From: Saprospiraceae bacterium
Lineage (GTDB): Bacteria > Bacteroidota > Bacteroidia > Chitinophagales > Saprospiraceae
DNA: 61,850 bases
Assembly (NCBI GenBank): GCA_020627785.1
Contig: JAHDGF010000012.1
Location: forward strand, 35,328 to 97,177
Reading direction: 5' to 3'
How positions within the stretch are numbered: the first letter of the stretch is position 1; each line of letters begins with the position of its first letter. The translations under genes were made by a program, and so were the position numbers. Below, in pieces: positions 43,301-52,379 of this stretch. The notes under the pieces were generated by a model. That model had not been told where the DNA came from and did no database searches. It was given only the letters and a program-made list of their open reading frames with translations.

Positions 43301-43428
43301 AATCAGAAAGTCAGAAAACTGTTGGCGTGATTTCACATGTTGAAGCACTGAAGGAAAGAATACCAGTACAGATAAAGCTGAATAAAAATCCTCAAGGATA
43401 CAGCACCATAAAAATTGTAGAAGAATAA
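40396..43428 (+). CDS. sbcC: Exonuclease subunit SbcC (Rad50-type ATPase)
   Basis: The ATPase/coiled-coil subunit of SbcCD (1010 aa). Walker A GPTGSGKST is at 37-45. Two long Lys/Glu-rich coiled coils flank a zinc hook CPLCGS (C524, C527). The ABC signature LSGGESFLISLALAL begins at 915, and Walker B SLFIDEGFGTLD contains D947/E948, followed by the D-loop region. The N-terminus ITGPTGSG after LSNAGIFA is typical. The gene is coupled to sbcD by ATGA and ends one base before the convergent PorP/SprF gene, with no terminator seen between them. Confidence 0.96.
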   Translation: MRIDHLKFKNINSLKGEWNISFNDSQLSNAGIFAITGPTGSGKSTLLDVITLALFNRIPRFKKAISKNEMQGLGSVITHHAKDAMAELGFSVNGLNYISRWNVARTKAGKLKDYHMEIIDPSGNILDLKKSEVPNKNEEIIGLKYDQFIKSILLSQGEFTKFLKADKNERGLLLENITGTSIYRKLGIVAYQKAKEAKDKKERSTEILGLIEPLSKEERKTIEDQVKEKEKLKEEMQNSLKLSNENFLNHKKILELKSNLVIKEEALTKIKQQWEDLSSEKENFDLYNRLTPIRGELALLKDNNSGASYLEKAIVEQKENLKFAQAELNNSIEEMSKLTDKKVNEDNFLETMSLFESEVKQLKQDLKVLTDKGKDLRSRINNKKNDSGIEISEKASANEAIETLKFHHQKLQKILKDGKIDENKKLEDLLSKSNILKTEQDDLLKLQHHYEHLDELDSKQKNIAEALIQKKKILDTVQPIIDKNSNLLDELRKHLTTLEKRKEDAIKIVQLETYRSKLEDGAPCPLCGSLDHPYSEHDLDNKQDAIEIEINNQKVKIKNIEEEQKIKEHEKSTELASVNIYLEEEKKIKILQKEEQVKITSQSEKYKGKYNLLKSELNTNISKISIEIQGIEKSTTALSQIKVTKELIEEFKTLDKVLSDYHKTNKILNAKYSGEDVSKECNHLQNIFNKALSKKTTAEAKGSRDQAELQKLLKSILKIESSLLPQLETLGFKDSKEAMSQLISDERAQSISVQLEKLKADETSINTELKNLQSELELTAKKVDNKTSDIEELKSQHRLNEEKQQEILKDLGKILQQIEKDNADKKAFESKQKEIKQLEKEWKKWGTMAALIGDKTGNKFSNFAQGLTLKNLLVYANRRLENLSDRYLLDMPTEDGELMVVDQYQGNIQRAVSTLSGGESFLISLALALSLSDMASKNVRLNSLFIDEGFGTLDQDTLDIALDTLDKLQSESQKTVGVISHVEALKERIPVQIKLNKNPQGYSTIKIVEE
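41362..41373 (+). repeat. TTTGCGNAAGCG motif copy 10 (N=C)
   Basis: Exact match on plus, sense strand of sbcC (encodes FAQAE in a coiled coil). Confidence 0.8.
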
Positions 43429-43429
43429 A

Positions 43430-44488
43430 TTAAAGCCCTGGAACTCGTGGCTGATCGTAGTTAGACTGCCCAGGACTAATGTAATTGACAGAAATTTCAA
43501 ATCCACCTAAAGAATTAGAAGCTACACGAAGATTGGATAAAGTGAAATCATAGGCAAATCCTATCTGTACATTTCTACGCTCATACATCGCGGAAACCGT
43601 AATCCCTTCAAAGCCTAAACCTTCTTGGCCATTGGAGATGCGCGCAAAGCTACCTACTCTGAATCCAGATTCTCCAAGGTAAACAAGATCATATAAAAAA
43701 GAGGAGCCCAACTGAAGGATTTGTTGCGGACCTTGGATATTCAAAACAATAAGCGGAGCAATCCCCAAATCAGATGAAAACATAATCCTACCACCTCCAT
43801 GTAAAGAAAATCGAGAACGATATTTATCTGTCGCTAAACCGTAATTCGAAATTAGTGGTCGATTAATATGTGAAAGGGAGGCACCTGCCATATAACTCTG
43901 TCTTCGCGTTTTGATGGCATACCAAGCGACCCCAAGATTAATATTCAAATAAGGACCGACTGTATAATTTAAATCCTGCGGAATCGGTTCGCCTGAGTCA
44001 AGACTGGTATTTATCTCTTCATTAAAAATATCAAACTGACGACCAAACCAAAGGGCTTCATTATCTACTCCATTTTGCCCGAGCCCGATCTGAGTTCCTA
44101 TGACCAAGTATTGACTTAATTTTCCATAATCGCCACCTTTCAATTGCATGGCGTAACTTCCTCCAACATGTCCTCTTGTCTGACGAAAGCCACCAGCTCC
44201 AGCAGTATCATTTATCAATGATGCGCCTAACGTAAAAACATTTTGATCTCTTGGATTAATCTTATAATCAAAACTAGCATACTCTGTCTTGTACGAAAAT
44301 GCTCCAATTAAAGTAAACCATTGATCTTTATAAGTAACATGAAGTTTATAGTCACCTTGAAAAATTCCATTTAAGGCAGGATTTAAATAACTGCTTGAAA
44401 TATTGGGTTGACTAAATATCGGATCTTGCCCAAAAATGTTTGGGGACATAGACAAAACAAAAAAGAAGATTAGTATATGTTTTATCAT
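43430..44488 (-). CDS. PorP/SprF family T9SS membrane protein
   Basis: A 352-residue outer-membrane protein of the PorP/SprF family, which assists secretion or anchoring of partner T9SS cargo. The signal peptide ends near NIFGQ, then comes the family opening DPIFSQPNISSSYLNPALNGIFQGDYKLHVTYKDQW. Alternating strands continue to the C-terminus, with the terminal FEISVNYISPGQ. It overlaps the 1583-residue adhesin gene by four bases (ATGA), so the adhesin is the obvious partner, as SprF is for SprB in flavobacteria. Several such pairs usually occur per genome; the exact cargo relation is inferred from the overlap. Confidence 0.92.
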   Translation of the reverse strand: MIKHILIFFFVLSMSPNIFGQDPIFSQPNISSSYLNPALNGIFQGDYKLHVTYKDQWFTLIGAFSYKTEYASFDYKINPRDQNVFTLGASLINDTAGAGGFRQTRGHVGGSYAMQLKGGDYGKLSQYLVIGTQIGLGQNGVDNEALWFGRQFDIFNEEINTSLDSGEPIPQDLNYTVGPYLNINLGVAWYAIKTRRQSYMAGASLSHINRPLISNYGLATDKYRSRFSLHGGGRIMFSSDLGIAPLIVLNIQGPQQILQLGSSFLYDLVYLGESGFRVGSFARISNGQEGLGFEGITVSAMYERRNVQIGFAYDFTLSNLRVASNSLGGFEISVNYISPGQSNYDQPRVPGL

Positions 44489-47400
44489 TTTAATAATGTC
44501 GAGCTTCCTTCAAAAATTTGTTCTTCACCATTCTTTTTTATAACAAGAGCTTTCCAAACATAAACTCCAGAATTTAATTCTTTACCATTGAAGGTTCCAT
44601 CCCAACCAATAAAGGTTTCATTGGTCTCAAAATTTTCGGCCACATAAACAAGTTCACCCCAGCGGTCAAAAATCTCAAATCGTTTAATAACAACCTCAGA
44701 TTTTCCATACACCACTAGCCTTTCATTAACACCATTTCCATTTGGTGAAAAGGCTGTAGGCACTACCACAAAACTACCGTCTGTAATGAATATAAACTGA
44801 GAATCACTGAACTTACATCCATTGGAATCTCTGGCCGTCAATTCAAGAGTAAATGAATTTTCAACATCGAGTGCCGTTGGATTAGGGCAATCATCACAAC
44901 TTAATGCTACATTGGGAGGTGTTGTTATCCAGGAATATTCTACGAGGTCTGTAGCATTAGTTATTATAGATGGCTCATAATCTGAACCTATTTCAACACC
45001 AATATCACTCTCTCCTAAATCTATAAATTTTTCCAAGGCTTCCTCAATATTCACGGTCTCTATTTCTACTTCGCAACCATTGCCATCAATGGCATACATT
45101 TCATAAGTTCCTGCAGCTAGGTTATCAATTAATTCAGTATTGAAGTAATTGACTGAATCTACGAAGATTTGATAAGGCTCAGTTCCTCCGGAAGCATAGA
45201 CTTCTATAGACCCTGAGTTCGTCATAAAACATTGTACATCTATTCCGACAACATCAACAATAAATTCTGCCATCGGTGTTCCAACCTCATAGGTTTCAAA
45301 AAATTGACATCCATTTTCGTCTGTTAGAGTCAAGCCATATGCTCCAGCCTCTAGATTGGTAATACTTTCTGTTTTTTCTCCATTAGACCATTCTAGTTCA
45401 GTATTTCCCGTTCCTCCGAAAACCTGACCTATGATCGATCCATCTTGATCAGAGAAACAGTTAATTCCTGTAATGTCTGCCATGAAAAACAAAGAGTCTG
45501 GTTGCTCAAACTCCACTTCAAATTCTGTAACACAATCAAGCTCATCCATAACCAATACTGGATATATTCCTGCTGCTAAATTCTCTGCAACATTACCATT
45601 GACATCAATGTCACTTGGCCACTGAACATCCAAAATTCCTGTTCCACCGCTAACCTCTAGCATAAATGAACCAGTAGAATCTCCATAGCAGGACAACTCA
45701 TGAAGCACTTCTGTTTCACCGACAATTGGATCAGGTCCACCTAAATAAGCTTCTTCCTCATGCTCACAACCAAAATCATCTGTGACGGTTAACTGATATG
45801 TGCTATCACCAAATAATTCTCCAATCGCCACTCCCGTCTCTCCATTCGACCAAATAAATCCTAGTGTGCTTATATCTGTGCTGTCAGAATAAACCGCAGA
45901 AGTAACACTGATAATTCCATCAGCTACATTACTACATTCCGGCTCATTGGTATCAATTTCTAAAATGAGATCTGGATAATTTTCAATAACGACTTCACCG
46001 AATTGTTCGCAGTTATTAGAATCTAAAACGGTTATTTGATAGGTGCCTGTTGGCAAATTTTCTATTTCCTGCCCCATAAAGTTATCATCCCATTCAACTT
46101 CATATGGCCCTACTCCACCTGTTATATCTACGGAAAATAATTGAGATGTTTCATCAATGCAAGCAGCCTGAATTGTATCTAAAATTATCATTATCTCTTC
46201 GCGTTCTGGGATTATTGCTTCAGCAACAATTGTACATCCATTATTATCAGTAACTGTCACTGAATATTCGCCCGGCAAAAAAGAGACAGAAGAAATATCT
46301 TCAGTAGTGTCTGACCATTCATATTGATAATCTAAGGTCCCCCCTCCGACTTCTAATACAATAGTCCCCTCTCCTCCAAAACAAGGCGGCGCTTCAGTTA
46401 TTATATTTTCGAAGTTCAATAAGTCTGGATCATCAATTGATATACTTTCAAAAAATACACAACCCGTCGTATCGGTAATTCCAAACTCATAAACTCCAGT
46501 AGCTAATCCATCTTGAAAAAATTCTGTGGAAGCATTATGATTCCATATGATCTCATACGGAGGATGTGCATCATCTGTCACAATAATTTCAACGGAAGCA
46601 TCCGAAAATCCTTCACAGGTAACCGGACTTATATTTGCCGTATATTCTAAAGGTTCTGAATCTGGAATAACAACGGTCTGTACCGTGGGACAACCTTCTG
46701 AATCAACAACTCTAACAAGATATTCCCCAGGTCTTAAATCTGTAAAAACTCCATCAAAATTCAGGGTTCCATTTAAGTAATAAGTTAGGCTTCCTCCATT
46801 TTCTGCTTCCGCAAATATTTCCATCACCCCATCATTTCTTCCGACACAAGAAGGAGCCGAAACTTGCACATCCGAAATTGTTGGTGGCACTGTCGAACAA
46901 GGCGGAGTTGTACAGCAAACCTCGGTAATCCTAGATGCACATTCCCCATTAAAAACACTGATCCAAAAACAGTGTTCCTTATCCGCCTCAAGTCCAGGAA
47001 AAACAAAATTAGTTTGACCCCATTGAAACCAAGGTGGTACATCCCTATTCCTAACGTTATAAAAAACAGCATCAGGGCCAGAAGACTCCCATGAAATTAA
47101 AATGGATGAAGGCGAAATTGCTGTACAACCCGTAACCGTAGGTGCATCTAGTATTGGTAATACATCAATGAAAATTTCATCAGAAGTTTCACAGCCATAT
47201 GAATCAATACTATTTACCGTATAGGTAATGTCTTCCGTAGGAATAACATAAGCAGTATCACATTCAGTACAAGTGATGTCTTGGTTTGGACTCCAAAAAT
47301 GATTCACCTCATATGGCGAATTAAAAGTGATGCTCCATCCTGTAAAGTAATTAACTCCATTGGCCAAGTCATCTGCCAAAGGTTCTTCATCCATACGAAT

Positions 47401-49236
47401 AGATAACTCCCAACTACCATTTGTCCTGGAGTTTCCTGTGATAAAATCATTCCAATCACCTTCTGGCAAAAACCGACCTGTATAGGTTGGATTGCCAGGA
47501 AAAATTGGACCTAGAACATCATTACCATTATTTATGTTTTGCGTCGATACAAAATCAAAGCAGGTATTGATAAAAGTATCAATACATATCGGATCAAAAG
47601 TACCATCATCACAGTTCGCTGGTTCCATTTCAAAACCATTGTCTGTACTCAACTCTAATATTTGCCCTTGAGGCCCCTTCAAAAATAAATCGAAATCATC
47701 TAAATTTCTTCCCACTAAAGTATCAATACAAACTTGATTTAAAACTCCATTTTGCAACTCATCGGGAATTACATTACTCACTCCTATTATGCTGGTGTAA
47801 ACCTCTGAAGTTGATGTCAGTTCTAGCCTATTCGAATTTCTAAAAACTTGTGGAGGCTGCGATTGGATCGGTGGGTTGAAGGTTGGAATTAGCTCAATAA
47901 GATTGGTGCAAAAAATGGTGTCCTCTGGCAACATCACCTGAGATAAAATTCGATCCCTTATTCTTACAGCCAAGGTATCTCTAGCGCATACACTTCGGGC
48001 AATATCAAGATAGATGAACTCATCTCCTTCAACAATATTATCTTCAATAGCATCTAAAGTCAAAACCAAGGAAGTCGACCCCGCCGGAATCGTCAAATTA
48101 CTCGGGATTGGATTATAATCTACCCCAGATTGTGCTTGGTCAGGAAAGGTACCAAAAGGTACACTCTGAATCTGAATATCAAAATCCGTCGCTAGTGGTT
48201 GAGGAATATTTATTTCTATTTCTGCAGAGCTACATCCTTCAGCAATCGCCCCATCTACACTCGCTGTATTTAGATTCAACTCTAAGCTGGTAGAGAAAAA
48301 ACTTTTTGCCTCTAAAAAAACTGCCGAATCATAGTCATGATCCGCTACATCACTAATCGCTAATTTGATTTTATATTCTTGACAAGGTATAACCACTGCT
48401 TGCGCAATAAAAACATCTAAATATCCATCGTATACTGGAGTAACACCGAATGGTGTTTCATTATAGTATTGACTGAAATTGAAGGAACCCAAAGGATCCA
48501 TACAATAAGATTCATCCACACCTGTAATTCCTATGGTCCCATTATTGACAGAATTAATGGCCACATTGTAATTCAGAAAAGTATTTCCCTGATCGTTGGC
48601 TGGATCTGGTACGAGAGCTAAATTCTTCGCGTTATAATTTCCTCCACTCGGATTAGGTCCTGAAATAAAGAAACCGAAAACATCATTAAAATCCGAACAA
48701 ACAAATTCTGGATATTCTTCAGAAGCAAAGACATATCTAAATTGAATGGTATCAGATTCAGGAATGAACTCTATTTCATATTTCGCAATATCAATTAATT
48801 CCTGATTACCTTCTGGAGTGATGGTCCGTAAATCTAAATCAAAGACACTTTCAAAAGAAGTGGTATCTCCACTATAACTTCCTGAGTCATTTGGAAGACT
48901 TGCATTTTCAACCAAGCCTGTCGAAAGCATGATTCCATTTTCAAGACCGATAGAACTCATTCCATTCTTAAAAACACCTACTGCTCTTGGGTCACCAAAA
49001 TATTCTATGTCCAATACTTCAACACCATTACCAAGAAAGACATTCTCTACAATATTCTCAGGTGTATTGGGTAATACATCTCCCTGTTCAACTTCGAGCT
49101 GGGCATAAACAGTTTGACCGGCACACGTTAATATACCGAGTAGAACTATTGCAAATATTCTATTTCGAAGTGTCGTCAATTGTTTATTTCCTTTAAATCG
49201 TTGGGATGAAAGCCTTATAATGAACTGTTCCTTCAC
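44485..49236 (-). CDS. Giant SprB-repeat adhesin with choice-of-anchor L, P-domain and T9SS type B C-terminal domain
   Basis: A 1583-residue surface adhesin. The signal peptide ends QTVYAQ (46). A choice-of-anchor L domain (about 65-300) has GNGVEVLDIEYFGDPRAVG and FRYVFASEEYPEFVCSDFNDVFGFFISGP. A Calx-beta-like segment (about 325-420) is followed by a proprotein-convertase P-domain-like sandwich (about 480-640). Then come about eight SprB-type repeats of 70-90 residues with Cys and GGTxPYxxxW motifs. The C-terminal T9SS type B/CHU_C domain (PTAFSPNGNGVNERLVVYG ... FEIFDRWGELVYVAENF ... GWDGTFNGKELNSGVYVWKA) targets it to the surface. It is co-translated with a PorP/SprF protein. Roles in gliding, adhesion or prey/particle contact are known for the family; which applies here is open. 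Confidence 0.92.
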   Translation of the reverse strand: MKEQFIIRLSSQRFKGNKQLTTLRNRIFAIVLLGILTCAGQTVYAQLEVEQGDVLPNTPENIVENVFLGNGVEVLDIEYFGDPRAVGVFKNGMSSIGLENGIMLSTGLVENASLPNDSGSYSGDTTSFESVFDLDLRTITPEGNQELIDIAKYEIEFIPESDTIQFRYVFASEEYPEFVCSDFNDVFGFFISGPNPSGGNYNAKNLALVPDPANDQGNTFLNYNVAINSVNNGTIGITGVDESYCMDPLGSFNFSQYYNETPFGVTPVYDGYLDVFIAQAVVIPCQEYKIKLAISDVADHDYDSAVFLEAKSFFSTSLELNLNTASVDGAIAEGCSSAEIEINIPQPLATDFDIQIQSVPFGTFPDQAQSGVDYNPIPSNLTIPAGSTSLVLTLDAIEDNIVEGDEFIYLDIARSVCARDTLAVRIRDRILSQVMLPEDTIFCTNLIELIPTFNPPIQSQPPQVFRNSNRLELTSTSEVYTSIIGVSNVIPDELQNGVLNQVCIDTLVGRNLDDFDLFLKGPQGQILELSTDNGFEMEPANCDDGTFDPICIDTFINTCFDFVSTQNINNGNDVLGPIFPGNPTYTGRFLPEGDWNDFITGNSRTNGSWELSIRMDEEPLADDLANGVNYFTGWSITFNSPYEVNHFWSPNQDITCTECDTAYVIPTEDITYTVNSIDSYGCETSDEIFIDVLPILDAPTVTGCTAISPSSILISWESSGPDAVFYNVRNRDVPPWFQWGQTNFVFPGLEADKEHCFWISVFNGECASRITEVCCTTPPCSTVPPTISDVQVSAPSCVGRNDGVMEIFAEAENGGSLTYYLNGTLNFDGVFTDLRPGEYLVRVVDSEGCPTVQTVVIPDSEPLEYTANISPVTCEGFSDASVEIIVTDDAHPPYEIIWNHNASTEFFQDGLATGVYEFGITDTTGCVFFESISIDDPDLLNFENIITEAPPCFGGEGTIVLEVGGGTLDYQYEWSDTTEDISSVSFLPGEYSVTVTDNNGCTIVAEAIIPEREEIMIILDTIQAACIDETSQLFSVDITGGVGPYEVEWDDNFMGQEIENLPTGTYQITVLDSNNCEQFGEVVIENYPDLILEIDTNEPECSNVADGIISVTSAVYSDSTDISTLGFIWSNGETGVAIGELFGDSTYQLTVTDDFGCEHEEEAYLGGPDPIVGETEVLHELSCYGDSTGSFMLEVSGGTGILDVQWPSDIDVNGNVAENLAAGIYPVLVMDELDCVTEFEVEFEQPDSLFFMADITGINCFSDQDGSIIGQVFGGTGNTELEWSNGEKTESITNLEAGAYGLTLTDENGCQFFETYEVGTPMAEFIVDVVGIDVQCFMTNSGSIEVYASGGTEPYQIFVDSVNYFNTELIDNLAAGTYEMYAIDGNGCEVEIETVNIEEALEKFIDLGESDIGVEIGSDYEPSIITNATDLVEYSWITTPPNVALSCDDCPNPTALDVENSFTLELTARDSNGCKFSDSQFIFITDGSFVVVPTAFSPNGNGVNERLVVYGKSEVVIKRFEIFDRWGELVYVAENFETNETFIGWDGTFNGKELNSGVYVWKALVIKKNGEEQIFEGSSTLLK

Positions 49237-49282
49237 CGTAATTATTATTTAATCACCTTGAAGTGTTCATTCATCGAAAAAC

Positions 49283-49315
49283 TTGCGCTAAGCCAATGGC
49301 TTAGTTTTAACTTTG
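49283..49315 (+). promoter_or_regulatory. sppA promoter with inverted repeat in the spacer
   Basis: TTG at 49283-49285 and a perfect TAACTTTG at 49308-49315 are separated by 22 bases, 17 bases before the start codon. The spacer holds the palindrome CTAAGCC-AAT-GGCTTAG (49288-49304), positioned where a repressor would block polymerase. Confidence 0.5.
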
Positions 49316-49332
49316 TACAATAACACAAATAT

Positions 49333-51099
49333 ATGCGTTCCTTCTTTAAATTAGTATTCACCTCTTGCCTTGGGACAATTTTGTCCATATTATTAACCGT
49401 AATTGTCCTTATGATCATTGGGGCCGTCTCAGGTTCAGGTAAAAATGATATCCAAAAAAATTCTGTTTTGTTGCTCGACTTTGAGGGATTATTCCCAGAA
49501 AAAACCAATAATGTCGAGGAAAACAACCAATTCACTCTTGAAAGGCCAAATGCCTTAGGTGTTTTCGAAGCAATTGACTTAATAAAACATGCCGCAACAG
49601 ATGATCGAATTTCACATGTGGTTTTAAAAGGTGATGCCGTCAGAGCTGGAGCAGTAAACCTAAATCAATTTGCGGATGCGCTTAAATACTTCAAAGAAAA
49701 TTCAGACACACCGATTTGGTCATATGGAGATTTCTATACGCAAGCCGGCTATCTATTAGCCTCAGAAACAGATAGTATCTTTTTAAATCCTGAAGGAGGA
49801 ATTGACTTCAAAGGATTCGGCGTTATGGTTGCCTTTGGGAAAGAACTTTTAGAAAAACTCGGCGTAAAGATTAATGTATTTTATGCAGGTGAGTTTAAAA
49901 GTGCGGCAGAAGTATTTTATAGAAATGAGATGAGTGAAAATAACAAACTTCAAACTCGCGAATTTCTGCAAGAACTTCACAATAACTTCATCGATCGAAT
50001 TGCCAATAATCGAGGAATAGAAAAGTCTTACCTCAACAGAGCCATGAACAATTATAGCTTTAGTAGTGCGGATTCAACCTTGGCGTATAAAGCTACGGAT
50101 GAAGTCATGCAATGGCATGAATTTGAAAATAAGATTCGGGAACGACACGATATAAAAAGAGGAAAGAAAATTAATTACATGAGCATCGGAGAGTACGATC
50201 GTAAAACTGTCATTTCGAAGAAAAGCTCTAGTAAAAATAGAATCGCCGTAGTTTTTGCCGAAGGAGAAATCCAATTTGGTAATGAAAACAATGGAGTTAT
50301 CAATGAGAAGGTATATCACGAAATTTTTGATAAAATTAGAAGAGACAATAAAGTAAAGGCAGTAGTCCTTCGTGTAAATTCTCCAGGGGGAAGTAGCTTC
50401 ACCTCGGAAGCCATTTTACAAGAAGTGAAAGAAATTCAGGCTTCTGGAATTCCAGTGATCGCCTCTTTTGGAAATTATGCCGCATCAGGTGGATATTATA
50501 TTTCTTGTTCGGCAGACACCATTGTCGCTGCCCCTAACACATTGACTGGATCCATCGGCGCTTTTTCTATTTTCCCTGATGCTTCCAGATTATTCGAAGA
50601 TAAATTGGGAGTGCATTTCGATACCGTCAAGACCGGAACATTTGCCACTTCATTCAATCCTGTCATGAGTATGTCTGAGCAAGACAAACAATTTGTCGAT
50701 CGTACAAACAAGAGAATTTACAATACTTTCTTGGGCAGAGTTGCTGAAGGTAGAGGCATGAGTTTTGAAGAAGTGGAGAAAGTAGCCAAAGGAAGGGTTT
50801 GGACCGGCAACAAGGCAAAAGAACTAAACTTAGTGGATGTTATTGGTGGCCTAGACACGGCCATAGAAATAGCTGCTGAAAGAGCTGGTCTAGAGGATTA
50901 TAAATTACGAGAATTCCCTAACATCAAGACTCCAGCATGGGTTAAATATCTTGAATTAATGAATCAAGAAGTATCCATTTCAATTCCTGGCACAACAAGT
51001 AAGTTGAGTCGAGAATTCACTAAATTAAAATCTAAGTTAGATTATTACACTGAGCATAAAAGCCCAATGGTATTAATGCCTTACGAGGTGCAATTCTAA
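49333..51099 (+). CDS. sppA: Signal peptide peptidase SppA, 67-kDa type
   Basis: A membrane-anchored serine protease that degrades cleaved signal peptides. At 588 residues it is the long, two-repeat form. The N-terminal membrane segment is LSILLTVIVLMIIGAV. The catalytic Lys/Ser pair is present: YAGEFKSAAEVF with K189 in the first repeat and FGNYAASGGYYIS with S385 in the second. VVLRVNSPGGSSFTSE and TGSIGAF are further family motifs. It has a strong promoter-like region and converges with the ndh gene, the two stop codons overlapping. Start: the first ATG, seven bases after the mapped -7 box plus leader, which gives a normal N-terminal anchor. Confidence 0.95.
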   Translation: MRSFFKLVFTSCLGTILSILLTVIVLMIIGAVSGSGKNDIQKNSVLLLDFEGLFPEKTNNVEENNQFTLERPNALGVFEAIDLIKHAATDDRISHVVLKGDAVRAGAVNLNQFADALKYFKENSDTPIWSYGDFYTQAGYLLASETDSIFLNPEGGIDFKGFGVMVAFGKELLEKLGVKINVFYAGEFKSAAEVFYRNEMSENNKLQTREFLQELHNNFIDRIANNRGIEKSYLNRAMNNYSFSSADSTLAYKATDEVMQWHEFENKIRERHDIKRGKKINYMSIGEYDRKTVISKKSSSKNRIAVVFAEGEIQFGNENNGVINEKVYHEIFDKIRRDNKVKAVVLRVNSPGGSSFTSEAILQEVKEIQASGIPVIASFGNYAASGGYYISCSADTIVAAPNTLTGSIGAFSIFPDASRLFEDKLGVHFDTVKTGTFATSFNPVMSMSEQDKQFVDRTNKRIYNTFLGRVAEGRGMSFEEVEKVAKGRVWTGNKAKELNLVDVIGGLDTAIEIAAERAGLEDYKLREFPNIKTPAWVKYLELMNQEVSISIPGTTSKLSREFTKLKSKLDYYTEHKSPMVLMPYEVQF

Positions 51100-52379
51100 G
51101 CCTTGTTAGGTTTGGATTTATTATGAGGCTTGATGATTAATCTTAAAGATTGATCATAGGTCAAATAATTCCACATCCAATTGATTAAGACAAATAATTT
51201 GTTCTTAAATCCTATGAGTGATGCCAAGTGTACAAAGAGCCAAAGTACCCAAGCAACGAAACCAGACATTTTACCAAATGGAAGATCAGCTACAGCCTTA
51301 TTTCTTCCAATGGTTGCCATGCTACCAAGGTCTTTATATTCAAACTTCTTATCGTGACCTTTGGTAAATTTTTTATGTAAAAAATGAGCCATCTGGATAG
51401 CAACCTGTGCCACTTGAGGAAAGCCCTGTGGATTTTCTTCACTTTCACAAAAGGCGATGTCACCAATAGCATATACATTCTTTAATCCCTTGATGTTGAG
51501 TTGAGCATCTACTTTTAAAGTTGATCTTTTCGTTACCACCGCTTCCGCAAATCCATCAATTATTTCTCCTTTAATACCTGCCGCCCAGATAACCTTATCG
51601 GCTATGATTGTTTCTCCAGCTTGGGTTTCAACACGACCATTTTTGATGCCAGTAACTCTTGTATTTAATAAGACTTTTACCCCTAATTTTTCAAGAAAAT
51701 CAAAAGACCTTTTACTGGCCTTTTCTGACATCCCAGGAAGGAGTCGATCGGATGCTTGGATAAGATAAATATCAACTTCACCTGCATCGAGTTCTTTATA
51801 GTCTTTTGGAAGAATATATCTTTTCATTTCTGCCAAAGCTCCTGCCAATTCAACTCCAGTAGGTCCACCCCCTACAATCGCAACATCGATTAAAGATTGT
51901 CGTGCATCATAATTCTGAGTAGTCATGGCATCTTCGAAATCAGAAAATATATTGTTTCGTATGGACAAGGCTTCTGACACAGACTTCAGTCCATAGGTGT
52001 TATTCTCAATATCCTCATTACCAAAAAAATTAGTAGTTGCGCCAGTTGCTAAGACCAAGTGATCATAACTTATAGTGCCCTTGTCCGTCATTACGGTATT
52101 CGTCTCGGTATTGACTCCTTCAATCTCAGCTACTCGAATGATTACATTTTCACATTTCTGAAATGCTTTACGTAATGGAAATACAATGCTGCTAGGCTCA
52201 AGGCCGGCCATGGCTACTTGATAGAAAAGAGGTTGGAATTGATGGAAGTTATTCCGATCTATTAATACTACTTGGTAGTCTGACTTAATGAGTTTTTTAG
52301 CCAAAGTAAAACCACCAAAGCCTGCTCCCAAAATTACAATTCTTTCCAAATCTGTATTTTCAACTAGCAGGTTTTCCAT
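51096..52379 (-). CDS. Type II NADH dehydrogenase-like FAD oxidoreductase
   Basis: A non-proton-pumping NADH:quinone oxidoreductase (NDH-2) of 427 residues. The FAD motif VILGAGFGGFTLAK is at the N-terminus, then RNNFHQFQPLFYQVA, LVLATGATTNFFG, the NADH motif VAIVGGGPTGVELAGALAEM, KVIWAAGI and AIGDIAFCE. A hydrophobic C-terminal stretch (FVAWVLWLFVHLASLIGF) anchors it to the membrane. It is the last gene of the run lpxD-lpxC/fabZ-lpxA-ABC-ndh and overlaps the ABC ATPase gene by one base. Its link to lipid A synthesis is probably only transcriptional. Confidence 0.92.
   Translation of the reverse strand: MENLLVENTDLERIVILGAGFGGFTLAKKLIKSDYQVVLIDRNNFHQFQPLFYQVAMAGLEPSSIVFPLRKAFQKCENVIIRVAEIEGVNTETNTVMTDKGTISYDHLVLATGATTNFFGNEDIENNTYGLKSVSEALSIRNNIFSDFEDAMTTQNYDARQSLIDVAIVGGGPTGVELAGALAEMKRYILPKDYKELDAGEVDIYLIQASDRLLPGMSEKASKRSFDFLEKLGVKVLLNTRVTGIKNGRVETQAGETIIADKVIWAAGIKGEIIDGFAEAVVTKRSTLKVDAQLNIKGLKNVYAIGDIAFCESEENPQGFPQVAQVAIQMAHFLHKKFTKGHDKKFEYKDLGSMATIGRNKAVADLPFGKMSGFVAWVLWLFVHLASLIGFKNKLFVLINWMWNYLTYDQSLRLIIKPHNKSKPNKA
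51540..51551 (-). repeat. TTTGCGNAAGCG motif copy 11 (N=G)
   Basis: Exact match on minus, sense strand of the NDH-2 gene (encodes GFAEAV). Confidence 0.8.
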
